From an uncultured Marinicella sp. (lineage in GTDB: Bacteria > Pseudomonadota > Gammaproteobacteria > Xanthomonadales > Marinicellaceae), in contig CANNAM010000006.1 in NCBI GenBank assembly GCA_947502595.1, positions 122,198 through 186,197 on the forward strand: a stretch of DNA of 64,000 bases, in the 5' to 3' direction. A program made the position numbers and the translations under genes. Positions 18,254 through 28,529 of this stretch are shown piece by piece. Each line of letters opens with the position of its first letter. Position 1 is the stretch's first letter. Below the pieces are notes generated by a model. The model saw nothing but the letters and a program-made list of their open reading frames with translations. It was not told where the DNA came from and made no database searches.

Positions 18254-19351
18254 TTAAGCTTGAAGTTGAGGTTGGGTAAAAAATTCTTCGACGGTGGCAG
18301 CAGAGATTTCATCAACAGCACCTACACTCCACTTAGGCTGTCCGTCTTTATCAATCAATAAGGCACGAATGCCTTCAGCCAAATCTGGGTGCATGGCGCA
18401 TTGGGTAGAAACTTTAAGCTCCATGGCAAACACCTCTGCTAAACTCATGTGTTTAGCACGTTTGATTTGTTCTCTGACCAAATGCAGCGTCATCGGACAA
18501 CCATTGAGCAAGCCTTTGGCAGCAAATGACAACCATTTATCATCGGTGTCTAAATCTTTGAACTGTTGCACCACATCAAGCAAGTCTACAGGTGCCATCA
18601 ACTCATTGATTAATTCATAATTAACCCACAATTGTGATTCATGCACCCGCTGTTCCATTTGTACTGACTGGATAGCCATGGTGATGCCATCATGCGTGCC
18701 GTCAGACTCCAAAACCGCCAGCTGTAAATCAGCCAAATCATCGGTGGCAACCGCAAAATCAGCCAATTTTGTGAACAACGCATCTGCCGCGTTCATTCTG
18801 GCGCCAGTCATGCCTAAAAATTCAGCGCATTTACCCGGCATGCGATTAAAGAACCATGAAGCGCCCACATCTGGGTACAAACCTATGGTCACTTCCGGCA
18901 TGGCAATCATCGAACGCTCGGTTACAATGCGGTGTGAACCACCGACAGCCACCCCTAAACCCCCACCCATCACGATGCCATCGGCATAAATAATAACCGG
19001 TTTAGGGTAGTTGTGGATGGTTTGGTCAAGTTGGTACTCCTTAGCGAAAAACTCATGGGCCTTAACTGGCACTTCGCCTGGACTGGTCTCTCGCATTGAG
19101 TGGTACAGCATAACCACATCACCACCTGCACAAAAAGCTTTTTCACCCGCACCCTCGATCCAAACAGCTTTGATTTGGCCGTCTTTGGCCCAGGCATCCA
19201 AGGTGGCCTGCATGGCTTCTATCATGTCAGTCGATAACGCATTCAAAGCCTTGGGTTTGTCCAAGACAATCTTACCCAGCAAACCAAACTCAGCTTCTAC
19301 CAGTTTGATTTTGATGTGTTCACTTAATTTATGTGCTTGCTCTACAGTCAT
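18254..19351 (-). CDS. 3-hydroxyisobutyryl-CoA hydrolase (crotonase fold)
   Basis: The 365-residue protein belongs to the long enoyl-CoA hydratase/isomerase subgroup (ECH_2). It has the oxyanion-hole region AFCAGGDVVMLYH, GGGLGVAVGGSHRIV, and the HIBCH signature MPEVTIGLYPDVGASWFFNR. The longer C-terminal half distinguishes hydrolases from simple hydratases. It releases 3-hydroxyisobutyrate from CoA in valine catabolism. Its ATG overlaps the stop of the acyl-CoA dehydrogenase gene by one base (TGATG), indicating translational coupling. No separate short enoyl-CoA hydratase is in this operon, so that step must be supplied elsewhere. Confidence 0.88.
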   Translation of the reverse strand: MTVEQAHKLSEHIKIKLVEAEFGLLGKIVLDKPKALNALSTDMIEAMQATLDAWAKDGQIKAVWIEGAGEKAFCAGGDVVMLYHSMRETSPGEVPVKAHEFFAKEYQLDQTIHNYPKPVIIYADGIVMGGGLGVAVGGSHRIVTERSMIAMPEVTIGLYPDVGASWFFNRMPGKCAEFLGMTGARMNAADALFTKLADFAVATDDLADLQLAVLESDGTHDGITMAIQSVQMEQRVHESQLWVNYELINELMAPVDLLDVVQQFKDLDTDDKWLSFAAKGLLNGCPMTLHLVREQIKRAKHMSLAEVFAMELKVSTQCAMHPDLAEGIRALLIDKDGQPKWSVGAVDEISAATVEEFFTQPQLQA

Positions 19352-20526
19352 CAGATAATTACCTCAGTGGCGCCTGCTTGCAGGATTTTACGGGCGATGA
19401 TTAAGCGCATGATTTCATTGGTTCCTTCCAGAATTCGATGGACCCTGGTGTCCCGCACATGACGCTCTAATGGGTATTCTTTGATGTAACCATAACCGCC
19501 ATGCAGCTGCAATGCTTCGTCACAAACTTGGAAACACACATCAGTGGCAAAGCGTTTAGCCATGGCACAATAAGCGGTGGCTTGTTGGTGCTGTTGGTCT
19601 AACTTAACCGCAGCCAAACGCACCATTTGTCGTGCCGCAATCAACTCAGTCAACATATCTGCCAATTTGAATTGCAGGGCTTGGAATGAAGCCAAGTTTT
19701 TACCAAATTGTTTGCGTTCCAACATATACGCTTGGGCCTGGTTCAAAGCAGCTTGGGCAGTGCCCAATGAGCACGATGCGATGTTGATGCGACCGCCATC
19801 CAAACCTTTCATAGCAAACTTAAAGCCTGCACCTTCTTCACCAATCAAGTAGTCTGCAGGAATGCGCACATCTTCAAAAGTGATTAATCGTGTGGGTTGA
19901 GAGTTCCAACCCATCTTGTCTTCCTTTTTACCAAATGAAATACCGACACTGTTCGCGGGTACCATAAAGCATGAAATGCCTTTGGGACCGGCCTCGCCAG
20001 TGCGCGCCATAACAATCAGAATTTCTGTGGACCCAGCGCCTGAAATGAAGGTTTTACTGCCATTCAACACATAATAAGCATCACCGTTGGCATCAGTGGT
20101 TTTATTGGCAGTGGTTTTTAAATTACCGGCATCAGAACCATGACCGGGTTCGGTCAAACAATAAGATGCCAGCAATTCACCTGAAGTTAACTTGGTGCCC
20201 CATTCACTGGCCAAAGCTGCACTGCCAAAACTGGTCAACATCCAAGCACACATGTTGTGGATGGTTAAGTAGGCCGTGGTTGAAGTGCAATGTTTTGACA
20301 TTTCTTCGAATATCAAAGAAGCATCCAAACGACTCAAACCCAAACCACCAAACTCCTCAGGGGAGTAAATACCTAGAAAACCCAATTCACCGGTTTTCCT
20401 GATAACGTCTATTGGAAACAAGCTGTCTTCATCCCACTTGGCCGCCTGCGGGGCCATTTCACGTGCCGCAAATTCTTTGGCTGCATCGACGAAAGCTTGT
20501 TGGTCTTCATTCAAATCAAAATTCAT
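19351..20526 (-). CDS. acyl-CoA dehydrogenase, probable isobutyryl-CoA dehydrogenase
   Basis: The 391-residue flavoenzyme has the acyl-CoA dehydrogenase signatures CLTEPGHGSDAGNLKTTA, FAMKGLDGGRINIA, QLHGGYGYIKEYPLERHVRD and ILEGTNEIMRLIIARKIL, the last with the catalytic Glu. Its place between mmsA and the hydroxyisobutyryl-CoA hydrolase points to isobutyryl-CoA as substrate, giving methacrylyl-CoA. Electrons would pass to ETF. Closely related short-chain enzymes cannot be excluded from sequence alone. Confidence 0.88.
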   Translation of the reverse strand: MNFDLNEDQQAFVDAAKEFAAREMAPQAAKWDEDSLFPIDVIRKTGELGFLGIYSPEEFGGLGLSRLDASLIFEEMSKHCTSTTAYLTIHNMCAWMLTSFGSAALASEWGTKLTSGELLASYCLTEPGHGSDAGNLKTTANKTTDANGDAYYVLNGSKTFISGAGSTEILIVMARTGEAGPKGISCFMVPANSVGISFGKKEDKMGWNSQPTRLITFEDVRIPADYLIGEEGAGFKFAMKGLDGGRINIASCSLGTAQAALNQAQAYMLERKQFGKNLASFQALQFKLADMLTELIAARQMVRLAAVKLDQQHQQATAYCAMAKRFATDVCFQVCDEALQLHGGYGYIKEYPLERHVRDTRVHRILEGTNEIMRLIIARKILQAGATEVII

Positions 20527-20553
20527 TTACAGTTCCTTTCCAGTGTTGTGGTT

Positions 20554-22050
20554 TTACAAGTTAATCGTTGCGTTGGGGGCATCTTCATGCGGGATGTCAT
20601 CTTCAAACCAACGGGCAGTGATGGTTTTGGTCTCGGTATAGAAACGCACCGCTTGTTTACCGTAGGCATGTTGGTCACCGTAAAATGATTTTCTCCAACC
20701 AGTGAATGAAAAGAACGGCAAAGGCACGGGAATGGGGATGTTAATACCCACTTGACCCACCTTGATTTCATGTTGGAATTTACGCGCTGCAGCGCCTGAA
20801 GAAGTGAACAATGAAGTGCCGTTCCCATACGGGTTGTTATTGATCAACTCAATGGCTTCTTCCAAGGTATCAGCAGTCATCACACACAACACAGGGCCAA
20901 AAATTTCTTCATTATAAATACGCATGTCTGTGGTCACATCGGTGAACAAGCTGGGCCCTAACCAGTTTCCATTTGGGTAACCTGGAACCTCTAAACCACG
21001 ACCATCCAGCAATAAATTAGCGCCTTCTTGGACACCAGACTCAATCAAAGCCTCTACTTTGGCTTTGGCTTGGGGAGAAATCAAGGGCCCGTAAAATGAT
21101 TTAGGGTCTTTCCAGTAACCTGGTTGAATCTCGGCCATTTTGCCTTTGATGTCATCCAACCATTCTTTGGCTTCACCCACCAGTACTGCCACAGAAATGG
21201 CCATACAGCGCTGCCCTGCTGCACCACAAGATGAACCGGCAATGTTATTAATCACTTGATTTCTGTTGGCATCAGGCATCACCACCATGTGGTTCTTGGC
21301 ACCAGCAAAGGCTTGGACTCGTTTCAGGTTATCGGTACCTGTTTTATATATGTGCTCACCCACTGGCACCGAGCCGACGAATGAGATGGCTTCAATGTCT
21401 GGGTGGGTTAAAATTTGATTCACTTGGTCTTTTCCGCCATGCACCACTTGCAGCACATCTCTTGGGAAACCTGCTTCATAAAACAATTCAGCCAGTCGCA
21501 TCGGTGTATTCGGGTCTTGCTCTGAAGGTTTCAAGACAAAGGTATTGCCACAAACCACCGCCATTGGGAACATCCACAAGGGAATCATGGCTGGGAAGTT
21601 AAACGGTGTGATACCCGCACAAACACCCAATGGTTGTATCAATGAGTAAGTGTCTACTTGGTTGGCAACGTTTTCTACCGTTTCACCCATCATCAACGAA
21701 GGAATATTGGCTGCATGTTCTGCCACTTCGATGCCACGCCAAACGTCACCTTTGGCATCCTCGAAATTTTTGCCAGTTTCTTCAGCCAAAATTTCGGCCA
21801 GTTCATCGTGGTGCTCTTTAAGTAAGTGTTGGTAATTCAACATCATGCGTGCACGTTTGGTAACAGGTACATCTTTCCATGTTTCAAAGGCTTTTTTCGC
21901 CGAAGCGATGGCTCGCTCCATTTCAGCTTCAGTAGCCATTGGCACCTGGCAAATCGCTTCTTGTGTTGCCGGGTCAGTTACTTTCAACCAGTCAGCAGAT
22001 TCGCTGATCACTGATTGACCATCAATAAACATAGAGACTTTACGTGTCAT
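20554..22050 (-). CDS. mmsA: methylmalonate-semialdehyde dehydrogenase (CoA-acylating)
   Basis: The 498-residue aldehyde dehydrogenase converts methylmalonate semialdehyde to propionyl-CoA with NAD and CoA. Visible are [35 protein letters not shown] and the catalytic cysteine in [17 protein letters not shown], plus [11 protein letters not shown] and the MmsA-type [19 protein letters not shown] end. It heads the four-gene valine operon, with an AAGG ribosome site before the ATG and a likely -10 box near 22171. Confidence 0.95.
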   Translation of the reverse strand: MTRKVSMFIDGQSVISESADWLKVTDPATQEAICQVPMATEAEMERAIASAKKAFETWKDVPVTKRARMMLNYQHLLKEHHDELAEILAEETGKNFEDAKGDVWRGIEVAEHAANIPSLMMGETVENVANQVDTYSLIQPLGVCAGITPFNFPAMIPLWMFPMAVVCGNTFVLKPSEQDPNTPMRLAELFYEAGFPRDVLQVVHGGKDQVNQILTHPDIEAISFVGSVPVGEHIYKTGTDNLKRVQAFAGAKNHMVVMPDANRNQVINNIAGSSCGAAGQRCMAISVAVLVGEAKEWLDDIKGKMAEIQPGYWKDPKSFYGPLISPQAKAKVEALIESGVQEGANLLLDGRGLEVPGYPNGNWLGPSLFTDVTTDMRIYNEEIFGPVLCVMTADTLEEAIELINNNPYGNGTSLFTSSGAAARKFQHEIKVGQVGINIPIPVPLPFFSFTGWRKSFYGDQHAYGKQAVRFYTETKTITARWFEDDIPHEDAPNATINL

Positions 22051-22375
22051 AGATATACCTTTTTTGTTGTGTTTTGAAAAACTGAATTGCAGCTCAAACT
22101 TGAATCAATTTTCTTTGTGAATGAGTGTCTTGACTCAAAATAGGTTGTCCCCCTAATTCTGAGCGTGGGTATTATATCATTGATATGTATTTCAAGCATG
22201 TGAATATGCGGGCAATCAGTTGACCGTCCAATCTCTTATACACCCTCTGTTCAATTGATTATAGACAGGCTATTAGTGGCTCAATTTCATGAACAATCAA
22301 AGGCTTTTTTACCACCATTGCTTTACGTACATTCAATGCACAGAACCAAAACCTGACTCTCGGGGTTGATTGGAT
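22051..22375. promoter_or_regulatory. mmsA operon promoter region with a 13-base palindrome
   Basis: On the minus strand a TATAAT box lies at 22171-22176, about 120 bases upstream of mmsA; its -35 partner is weak, which suggests activation. The palindrome ATATCATTGATAT (22174-22186) overlaps this box and is a candidate operator. No regulator gene is adjacent. The rest of the gap, up to the cbpM end at 22376, shows nothing recognisable. Confidence 0.45.
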
Positions 22376-22666
22376 TTATTCAAACAAAGACAGTCTGTTT
22401 TGTACTGCTGTCAATGACTGCTCAAGCTGTTCTATCTTGTTCAATAAGTTGAGCACCACATCCAAGCCCTGCGGGTTTATTTCCAAATCTTGATGCAAAC
22501 GTATCAGTTTATCTAAACGGCTGATTTGTTGTTCATCAACACAAAGCTGGTCTTCAACCCATTCAGTTTCAATCAGACCTATGGCATCCAATTGCTGAAA
22601 GAAGGTGTGCTCAACTTGATAGTGACGGCTCAGTATTTCAATTTTTATGTGCTGTTTGTTACTCAT
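22376..22666 (-). CDS. cbpM: chaperone modulator CbpM
   Basis: The 96-residue protein resembles the MerR-like helix fold of CbpM, which binds the J domain of CbpA and blocks its co-chaperone and DNA-binding activity. Features: an N-terminal winged segment (LSRHYQVEHTFFQQLDAIGLIE), then DEQQISRLDKLIRLHQDLEINPQGLDVVL and a C-terminal coiled coil. Its start overlaps the cbpA stop by four bases, the usual order. Confidence 0.88.
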   Translation of the reverse strand: MSNKQHIKIEILSRHYQVEHTFFQQLDAIGLIETEWVEDQLCVDEQQISRLDKLIRLHQDLEINPQGLDVVLNLLNKIEQLEQSLTAVQNRLSLFE

Positions 22667-23580
22667 GACAATGCTTTCAATTGATTGAACAGTTGGCGTT
22701 GCTCGGCGGACAAATCTTCAGGGATTTTAATTTGGAACGTCACCAACAAATCGCCTTTATCCTGGTCTTGTTTATACTTAGGAAAGCCTTGTCCTCTGAG
22801 TTTTAGCTGGCTGTTATTTTGTGTGCCTGGCTTAATTTTTAAGTTCACTTCACCGGTCAACGTTTTGACCCTGACCTCACCACCCAGCACAGCTGTGTAC
22901 AAATCCAGCTCAATGGTTTTATACAGATTGGCTTTTTCTCTTTTGAACTCGGTGTTGTTGTGGATGTTGAATTGGATATACAAATCACCACTTGGTCCAC
23001 CATTTACTCCAGCGCCACCAAAGCCTTTCAGGCGTATTTTTTGACCGTTTTCCACCCCTGCAGGCACAGTAATGCGGATGTTTTTGCCGTTGACACTTAA
23101 GGTGCGTTTGTGCGATTCAATCACTTCAGTCAAGTTCAAACTCAACGTGGCTTGGACGTCCTCGCCCTTGTAACGCGCACTTGAACCACCAAAGCCAAAA
23201 GGCCCATGACTGGATCGACCACCTTGGCTGCTCTGTGCCCTTTGGCCAAATACCGATTCAAAAAACTCAGCAAAATCAGCTTCTCCACCAGCACCTCCGG
23301 TGTATTGGTATTGGCTTTGCCCGCCATGACTGCCTCCTTGGTTCTGCGCGCCTGCCTGTTGCCAATGCGCACCCAATTGGTCGTATTTCTTGCGGTTTTC
23401 AGCTTTGCCTATGACTTGGTAAGCTTCATTTATTGCTTTGAATTTTTCTTCAGCACCTGTGTCATTGGGGTTAACATCGGGATGATGTTTTCTGGCCAAT
23501 TTTTTATAGGCTTTTTTAATTTCTGCTTGGCTGGCTGTTTTTGCAACCCCCAAAACTTGGTAATAATCTTTGTATGCCAT
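22663..23580 (-). CDS. cbpA: curved DNA-binding protein CbpA (DnaJ-type co-chaperone)
   Basis: The 305-residue protein has an N-terminal J domain with the HPD motif (ARKHHPDVNP), a Gly/Gln/Ser-rich linker (residues ~75-130) and the two beta-sandwich C-terminal domains of DnaJ (VPAGVENGQKIRLKGFG, IKPGTQNNSQLKLRGQGFP). It lacks the cysteine zinc-finger repeats of DnaJ itself, which marks it as CbpA. It stimulates DnaK and binds DNA; the modulator CbpM follows in the same transcript. Confidence 0.93.
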   Translation of the reverse strand: MAYKDYYQVLGVAKTASQAEIKKAYKKLARKHHPDVNPNDTGAEEKFKAINEAYQVIGKAENRKKYDQLGAHWQQAGAQNQGGSHGGQSQYQYTGGAGGEADFAEFFESVFGQRAQSSQGGRSSHGPFGFGGSSARYKGEDVQATLSLNLTEVIESHKRTLSVNGKNIRITVPAGVENGQKIRLKGFGGAGVNGGPSGDLYIQFNIHNNTEFKREKANLYKTIELDLYTAVLGGEVRVKTLTGEVNLKIKPGTQNNSQLKLRGQGFPKYKQDQDKGDLLVTFQIKIPEDLSAEQRQLFNQLKALS

Positions 23581-23881
23581 ATTTGTTGTTATAGTTTATC
23601 AGACAGTAATACCGCAATAAATGGGGGTTTTTGTACTGTTTTCAATGGCAAAACCAGCAACCAAGCTTAACTGATGTTGTTATGCTAACAAATAAATACC
23701 CACAACTTCTGTGATGACCTTTTTTGGTTGCTTTCTATACCCGGCATGACAATCATGCGGAAACGCATTTCAAACACAATCCCTGAATTCATGTAAAAAC
23801 TAAGCCCACCTAACAAACTCAAATTAAATAAATCAAAATATCTGAACGTGACAGCTGTGGCAATTTACTTTTGACAACAGC
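23581..23881. other. intergenic stretch upstream of cbpA
   Basis: This holds the cbpA promoter on the minus strand; I cannot pick a clear pair of boxes. No open frame, repeat or RNA is recognisable. The acrB terminator follows at 23882. Confidence 0.4.
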
Positions 23882-23919
23882 AAAAAAAAGCCCAACTCAA
23901 GGGTTTGAGCTGGGCTTTT
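23882..23919 (-). terminator. rho-independent terminator of the acrAB operon
   Basis: AGCCCA-A-CTCAA-GGGT-TTGAG-C-TGGGCT makes an interrupted hairpin that, on the minus strand, ends in a run of eight Ts just after the acrB stop at 23941. Confidence 0.85.
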
Positions 23920-23940
23920 GCGGGTTGGTTGTGAGGCTAA

Positions 23941-26900
23941 TTAATCTGCTACACCACTGCGGTGTTTTCTGAACACTTTTTGTACCAACACATAAAACAT
24001 CGGCACGAATAAAATGGCGATTACAGTCGAAGCAAGCATACCACCCATCACGGCGATACCAATGGCGTTTTGACTGGCCGCGCCAGCACCATCAGAAATA
24101 GCCAATGGTGTGACACCCAAAATAAACGCCAATGAGGTCATTACAATGGGGCGAAAACGCTGAGTGGCTGCCACTGAAACCGCTTCATACAATTCCATGC
24201 CATCATCTTTAAGGTCTTTGGCAAACTCAACAATCAGAATGGCATTCTTGGAAGCCAATCCAACGGTGGTTAACAGCGCCACCTGAAAGTACACGTCATT
24301 GGCCATGCCAAACATACCACTGGCAATCACCGCACCCAAAATCCCCAAAGGTACTGCCAGAATTACTGCAAATGGCACCGCCCAACTTTCATACAAAGCC
24401 GCCAAACTGAGGAACACAATCAACAATGATAAGGCATACAGCGCGGGTGCTTGTGACCCAGTTTGTTGCTCTTCATAAGACAGGCCTGACCAGGCCAGTT
24501 CGATGCCGTTTGGTAGGCCATCAACGATACTCTGGATGGCATCCATGGCTTCGCCGGTACTCACACCTGGTGCGGCACCACCCTGGACATTCATAGACGA
24601 CTCACCATTGAAACGTTCTAATTTAGGTGAACCATACACCCATTGGGTGGTGGCAAAGCGGTTGAATGGGATCATTTCGCCACGGTCATTTCTCACATAC
24701 CACAAGGCCAAATCTTCCGGCTCCATCCGATGCGGTGCATCTGCTTGTATGAATACCCTTTTGATTCTGCCATTGTCCAGGAAGTCATTGACATAACGTG
24801 ACCCCCAAGCTATTTGAAGGGTGTTGTTGATGTCTGACAATGACAGTCCCATGGACGCCGCTTTTTCATTGTCAATGTTGATTTTAAACTGCGGCACATC
24901 ATCCAAACCATTGGGGCGCACACCTTGTAACTTGGGATTTTGAAAGGCCGCCCCCAACAATTGATTGCGGGCATTCATTAACGCCTGATGACCTAGATCA
25001 GCACGATCGACCAACTGAAAGTCAAAACCTGTGGCATTACCCAGCTCTTGAATGGAAGGCGGGTAAATAGCAAACACACTGGCATCTTTGATTTGGCTCA
25101 AAGCACCGTAAGCTTGTTTGGTAATAGCAAATACACTCTGGTCATCCTCTGTTCGCTCAGCCCAATCCTTTAATCGCACAAATGCCAGTGCGGCATTTTG
25201 TGCCGAACCACCAAAGCTGAAGCCCACTACGGTGAACAAATGATCCACATTGTCACCTTGTTCATCAAGCAAGTAATCTTCAACTTGTTTCACCGATTCC
25301 AACGTCCTTCCAGCTGTCGCACCAGCTGGTGCATTGATCAAGACGAACATGCTGCCTTGGTCCTCATCAGGTAAGAACGACTTTGGTAAACTGACAAAGA
25401 AATACGCAACCACACCCAACAACAACCCATACAACACCATAAAGCGAATGATTCGACGGGCCATGTAACTGCTGGTTTTTTCATACCTTGCGCGCACTGC
25501 ATTGAAGTGGCGATTGAACCAACCAAAAAAACCAGTGGTCTTTCTGCCTTCACCGACTTTTTTTTGTTTCAACATGGTGGCACACATTGTTGGTGAAAGC
25601 ACCACTGCCACCACCACGGATAAAAACATGGCGGAAACAATGGTGATAGAAAACTGGCGATAAATAGAGCCCGCAGAGCCCGCGAAAAACGCCATGGGAA
25701 TAAATACCGCTGACAACACCACTGCAATACCTATCAGGGCACCAGTGATTTGATCCATAGATTTCTTGGTGGCGTCTTTGGGTGACAAACCTTCTTCAGT
25801 CATCAAGCGTTCGACATTCTCTACCACTACAATGGCATCATCAACCAACAAACCGATGGCCAGCACCATGGCAAACATGGTCAATACGTTGATAGAAAAA
25901 CCAAACGCAGACAACACCGCGAAAGTACCCAACAACACCACCGGTACGGCAATGGTTGGAATCAAAGTGGCACGCAGGTTTTGTAGAAACAACAACATCA
26001 CCAAAAACACCAAGATGACTGCTTCAATCAAAGTTTTGATCACTGAATTAATCGACAGCTCAATAAATGGCGTGGTGTCTACTGGGTAAATCACTTTGAC
26101 ATTGCTGGGTAAAAACGAAGCCAATTCTTCGACCTTGGCTTTCACCTCATCTGCTGTTGACAATGCATTGGCACCAGTGGCCAAAGTCACTGCCAAACCC
26201 GTGGCTGGCATGCGCTTATACCTGGCGATGGTGGCATAGGATTCTGAACCCAGCTCAACCCTTGCCACATCTTTGAGCCTGACCTGTCCACCGTCGGTAT
26301 TGACCCGCAAAATAATCTCTCGGAAATCTTCTGCTGTTTGTAACCTCGATTGAGCCGTGACGGTGGCATTGATTTGTTGGCCTTCAACCGCTGGTAAAGA
26401 ACCCAGTTGGCCGGCCGAAATATCGGTGTTTTGTTGACGTATGGCGTTCTGCACATCAACTGGTGTCATGCCATAACTGAGCAACTTAGTAGGGTCCAAC
26501 CAAATGCGCATGGCATGTTGTGAACCAAACACCTGAACACTGCCCACGCCATTGATGCGAGACAAGGGGTCTCGGAAATTAGATGACAATAAATCACCCA
26601 AATCACCTTGTGACAGACTGCCATCTTCGGTGTATAAACCCACCACCATCAAAAATGCACTGTTTGATTTGGTGACGGTCACACCTTGAGTTTGCACCTC
26701 TTGAGGCAATGAGCTCACCGCGCCTTGCACTTTATTCTGAGTTTGAACCTGTGCGATGTCTGCATCAACGCCCGGTTCAAAGGTGACAGTGATGTTCATT
26801 GAACCATCTTGGCTGCTTGAGCTGTAATAGCGCATTTGGTCAATACCTGTGAGGCGTTGCTCAATCACTTGAGTCACTGCATTTTCAACAGTTTCTGCCG

Positions 26901-27057
26901 ATGCCCCTGGAAACACCGCGCTGATGCTTACAGTTGGTGGGGCAATTTTTGGGTACTGCTCAATCGGTAGACCGCGGATGGCAAGCACCCCAGCCAACAT
27001 AATGATGATTGCAATGACCCAAGCAAATACCGGTCGATCAATAAAATATCTGGCCAT
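23941..27057 (-). CDS. acrB: RND multidrug efflux permease (AcrB/MexB type)
   Basis: The 1038-residue inner-membrane protein is a hydrophobe/amphiphile efflux pump. It opens with MARYFIDRPVFAWVIAIIIM, has two six-helix blocks and two large periplasmic loops, and the proton-relay aspartate pair in the helix GLLVDDAIVVVENVERLM (near 405). Other family marks are VPVVLLGTFAVL, IPMAFFAGSAGSIYRQF and TTVGLASKNAILIVEFAKD. It follows acrA by three bases. No TolC-like outer-membrane channel gene is present in this unit, so a channel encoded elsewhere must complete the pump. Confidence 0.95.
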   Translation of the reverse strand: MARYFIDRPVFAWVIAIIIMLAGVLAIRGLPIEQYPKIAPPTVSISAVFPGASAETVENAVTQVIEQRLTGIDQMRYYSSSSQDGSMNITVTFEPGVDADIAQVQTQNKVQGAVSSLPQEVQTQGVTVTKSNSAFLMVVGLYTEDGSLSQGDLGDLLSSNFRDPLSRINGVGSVQVFGSQHAMRIWLDPTKLLSYGMTPVDVQNAIRQQNTDISAGQLGSLPAVEGQQINATVTAQSRLQTAEDFREIILRVNTDGGQVRLKDVARVELGSESYATIARYKRMPATGLAVTLATGANALSTADEVKAKVEELASFLPSNVKVIYPVDTTPFIELSINSVIKTLIEAVILVFLVMLLFLQNLRATLIPTIAVPVVLLGTFAVLSAFGFSINVLTMFAMVLAIGLLVDDAIVVVENVERLMTEEGLSPKDATKKSMDQITGALIGIAVVLSAVFIPMAFFAGSAGSIYRQFSITIVSAMFLSVVVAVVLSPTMCATMLKQKKVGEGRKTTGFFGWFNRHFNAVRARYEKTSSYMARRIIRFMVLYGLLLGVVAYFFVSLPKSFLPDEDQGSMFVLINAPAGATAGRTLESVKQVEDYLLDEQGDNVDHLFTVVGFSFGGSAQNAALAFVRLKDWAERTEDDQSVFAITKQAYGALSQIKDASVFAIYPPSIQELGNATGFDFQLVDRADLGHQALMNARNQLLGAAFQNPKLQGVRPNGLDDVPQFKINIDNEKAASMGLSLSDINNTLQIAWGSRYVNDFLDNGRIKRVFIQADAPHRMEPEDLALWYVRNDRGEMIPFNRFATTQWVYGSPKLERFNGESSMNVQGGAAPGVSTGEAMDAIQSIVDGLPNGIELAWSGLSYEEQQTGSQAPALYALSLLIVFLSLAALYESWAVPFAVILAVPLGILGAVIASGMFGMANDVYFQVALLTTVGLASKNAILIVEFAKDLKDDGMELYEAVSVAATQRFRPIVMTSLAFILGVTPLAISDGAGAASQNAIGIAVMGGMLASTVIAILFVPMFYVLVQKVFRKHRSGVAD

Positions 27058-27060
27058 GGC

Positions 27061-28230
27061 TTACTCCTGCTGAGTGTTGGTTGCTTGCGCTGCTGCGCTG
27101 GCATCTTGCCATGGGGTGGCGTTGACTTGCGCCCCTTCGGCTAAACGTTGGTAGCCTTCCACCACGATTTGATCACCATCTGATAATCCATCCACAACCA
27201 CCCATTGGTTATTTTGTGCATGACTGACTTTAATTAACTGCGCTCGAACTTGGTTGTTATTCTCAATCACCCAAACCAGTAACTCACCACTTGGTTTCCT
27301 GATGGCGGCCCGTTGTGGAATCAAAATGCTGTTTTGCTCACCTAAAAACACCTGCGCATTAACAAATAAGCCCGGCAACAAAGTCTTATTCGGATTATCC
27401 ACCTTTGCACGCAACCCCACTGCACCAGTGGTTTCATTGACGTTGACATCCGAAAATTCCAACACACCCTGAACTTTTTCTTGCCCTGGAACATCGGACA
27501 ATACAACTTCTAAGGCTGCATTCTGGTTCAATTGTTGTTGAACCATTACGGCTTGCTCGCCAGAAACTTGTAAATCTACATACATAGGATCCAATTGAGT
27601 GATGACCGCCAGACTTTGTTGCTGACTGGCAGTAACCAAAGCACCAACGGTTAAATTTGATTTACCAATGCGTCCTGAAATGGGCGCATAAACATGGGTG
27701 TAATCAACATTGATTTGCTCTAATGCAACCGCTGCTTCCTGTACAGCAATGGCCGCTTTGGCTTGATCCAATTGGGCCATCACATCATCTAAGTCCTGCT
27801 CACTGATGGCCTGTCTTTGTTCCAAAGACTTGACTCGTTTGTATCTGGCTTCAGTGGTTTTTAAATTGGCTTTGGCACTCATCAAATTGGCCTTGGCACT
27901 TTTTAAATTGGCAGCGTAACGGGCATCATCCAATTGGTACAGCTGCTGACCTTTTTCTACCAAAGAACCTTCCTTAAACAAGCGTTCAGTGATGATGCCT
28001 GAAACCTGAGGGCGCACTTGTGATTGCTGGTATGCCACAGTTCTGCCAGGTAAATTCATGGTAACTGTCACTGGTTGAGGCTTTACCACCACGGCTGTCA
28101 CTTGAGTGACTTGTTGACCGGATGGAAAACCGGCTTGACCGGCGCCACCTGCTTGGCGTTTGTTATAGAACCAATAAGCGGCCACTGCCAACGCCAATAC
28201 CACCAGGATCCAAATGATTTTGTTTCGCAT
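27061..28230 (-). CDS. acrA: RND efflux periplasmic adaptor (AcrA/MexA type)
   Basis: The 389-residue membrane-fusion protein has an N-terminal membrane segment (IIWILVVLALAVAAYWF), the lipoyl/barrel halves (VRPQVSGIITERLFKEGSLV and YAPISGRIGKSNLTVGALV), an alpha-helical hairpin rich in Ala/Lys (residues ~105-160), and a C-terminal membrane-proximal domain. No lipobox is seen, so anchoring is through the helix. It is the first gene of the pump operon. Its promoter is about 290 bases upstream, leaving an unusually long leader. Confidence 0.94.
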   Translation of the reverse strand: MRNKIIWILVVLALAVAAYWFYNKRQAGGAGQAGFPSGQQVTQVTAVVVKPQPVTVTMNLPGRTVAYQQSQVRPQVSGIITERLFKEGSLVEKGQQLYQLDDARYAANLKSAKANLMSAKANLKTTEARYKRVKSLEQRQAISEQDLDDVMAQLDQAKAAIAVQEAAVALEQINVDYTHVYAPISGRIGKSNLTVGALVTASQQQSLAVITQLDPMYVDLQVSGEQAVMVQQQLNQNAALEVVLSDVPGQEKVQGVLEFSDVNVNETTGAVGLRAKVDNPNKTLLPGLFVNAQVFLGEQNSILIPQRAAIRKPSGELLVWVIENNNQVRAQLIKVSHAQNNQWVVVDGLSDGDQIVVEGYQRLAEGAQVNATPWQDASAAAQATNTQQE

Positions 28231-28241
28231 AAATTTTCTCG

Positions 28242-28397
28242 TTATTTTGATCGAAAGATTAGGTAAATATTTAACCGCCTATTTATGAGCTTATAAATCG
28301 CATTGAGGCCATGAAAAACTGGACAGCTGTTAACTTTCTGAGCTGTTCTTAGTTGCCCATTCACGACTTTATAGTTTATCAGAATGTCATCAACCAT
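28242..28397 (-). CDS. possible 51-aa leader ORF upstream of acrA
   Basis: Inside the long acrAB leader, an ATG at 28397 opens a frame of 51 codons that starts MVDDILINYK and ends 11 bases before the acrA ATG. The ribosome site (AGAAAG) is weak and the product is not recognisable. It could couple translation into acrA or be an accident of the AT-rich leader. Confidence 0.2.
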   Translation of the reverse strand: MVDDILINYKVVNGQLRTAQKVNSCPVFHGLNAIYKLINRRLNIYLIFRSK

Positions 28398-28529
28398 TCT
28401 TTCTAGTCTGTACCTGACATTGATAGTTTAAGCAGAAACTGAACTTTTTGAGCAGTTTTGGCTTTGTCAAAGCATGCAAGACATTATAAGTATTTACAGT
28501 ATTAAATAGGTGAAAAATCAAAAAAACGT

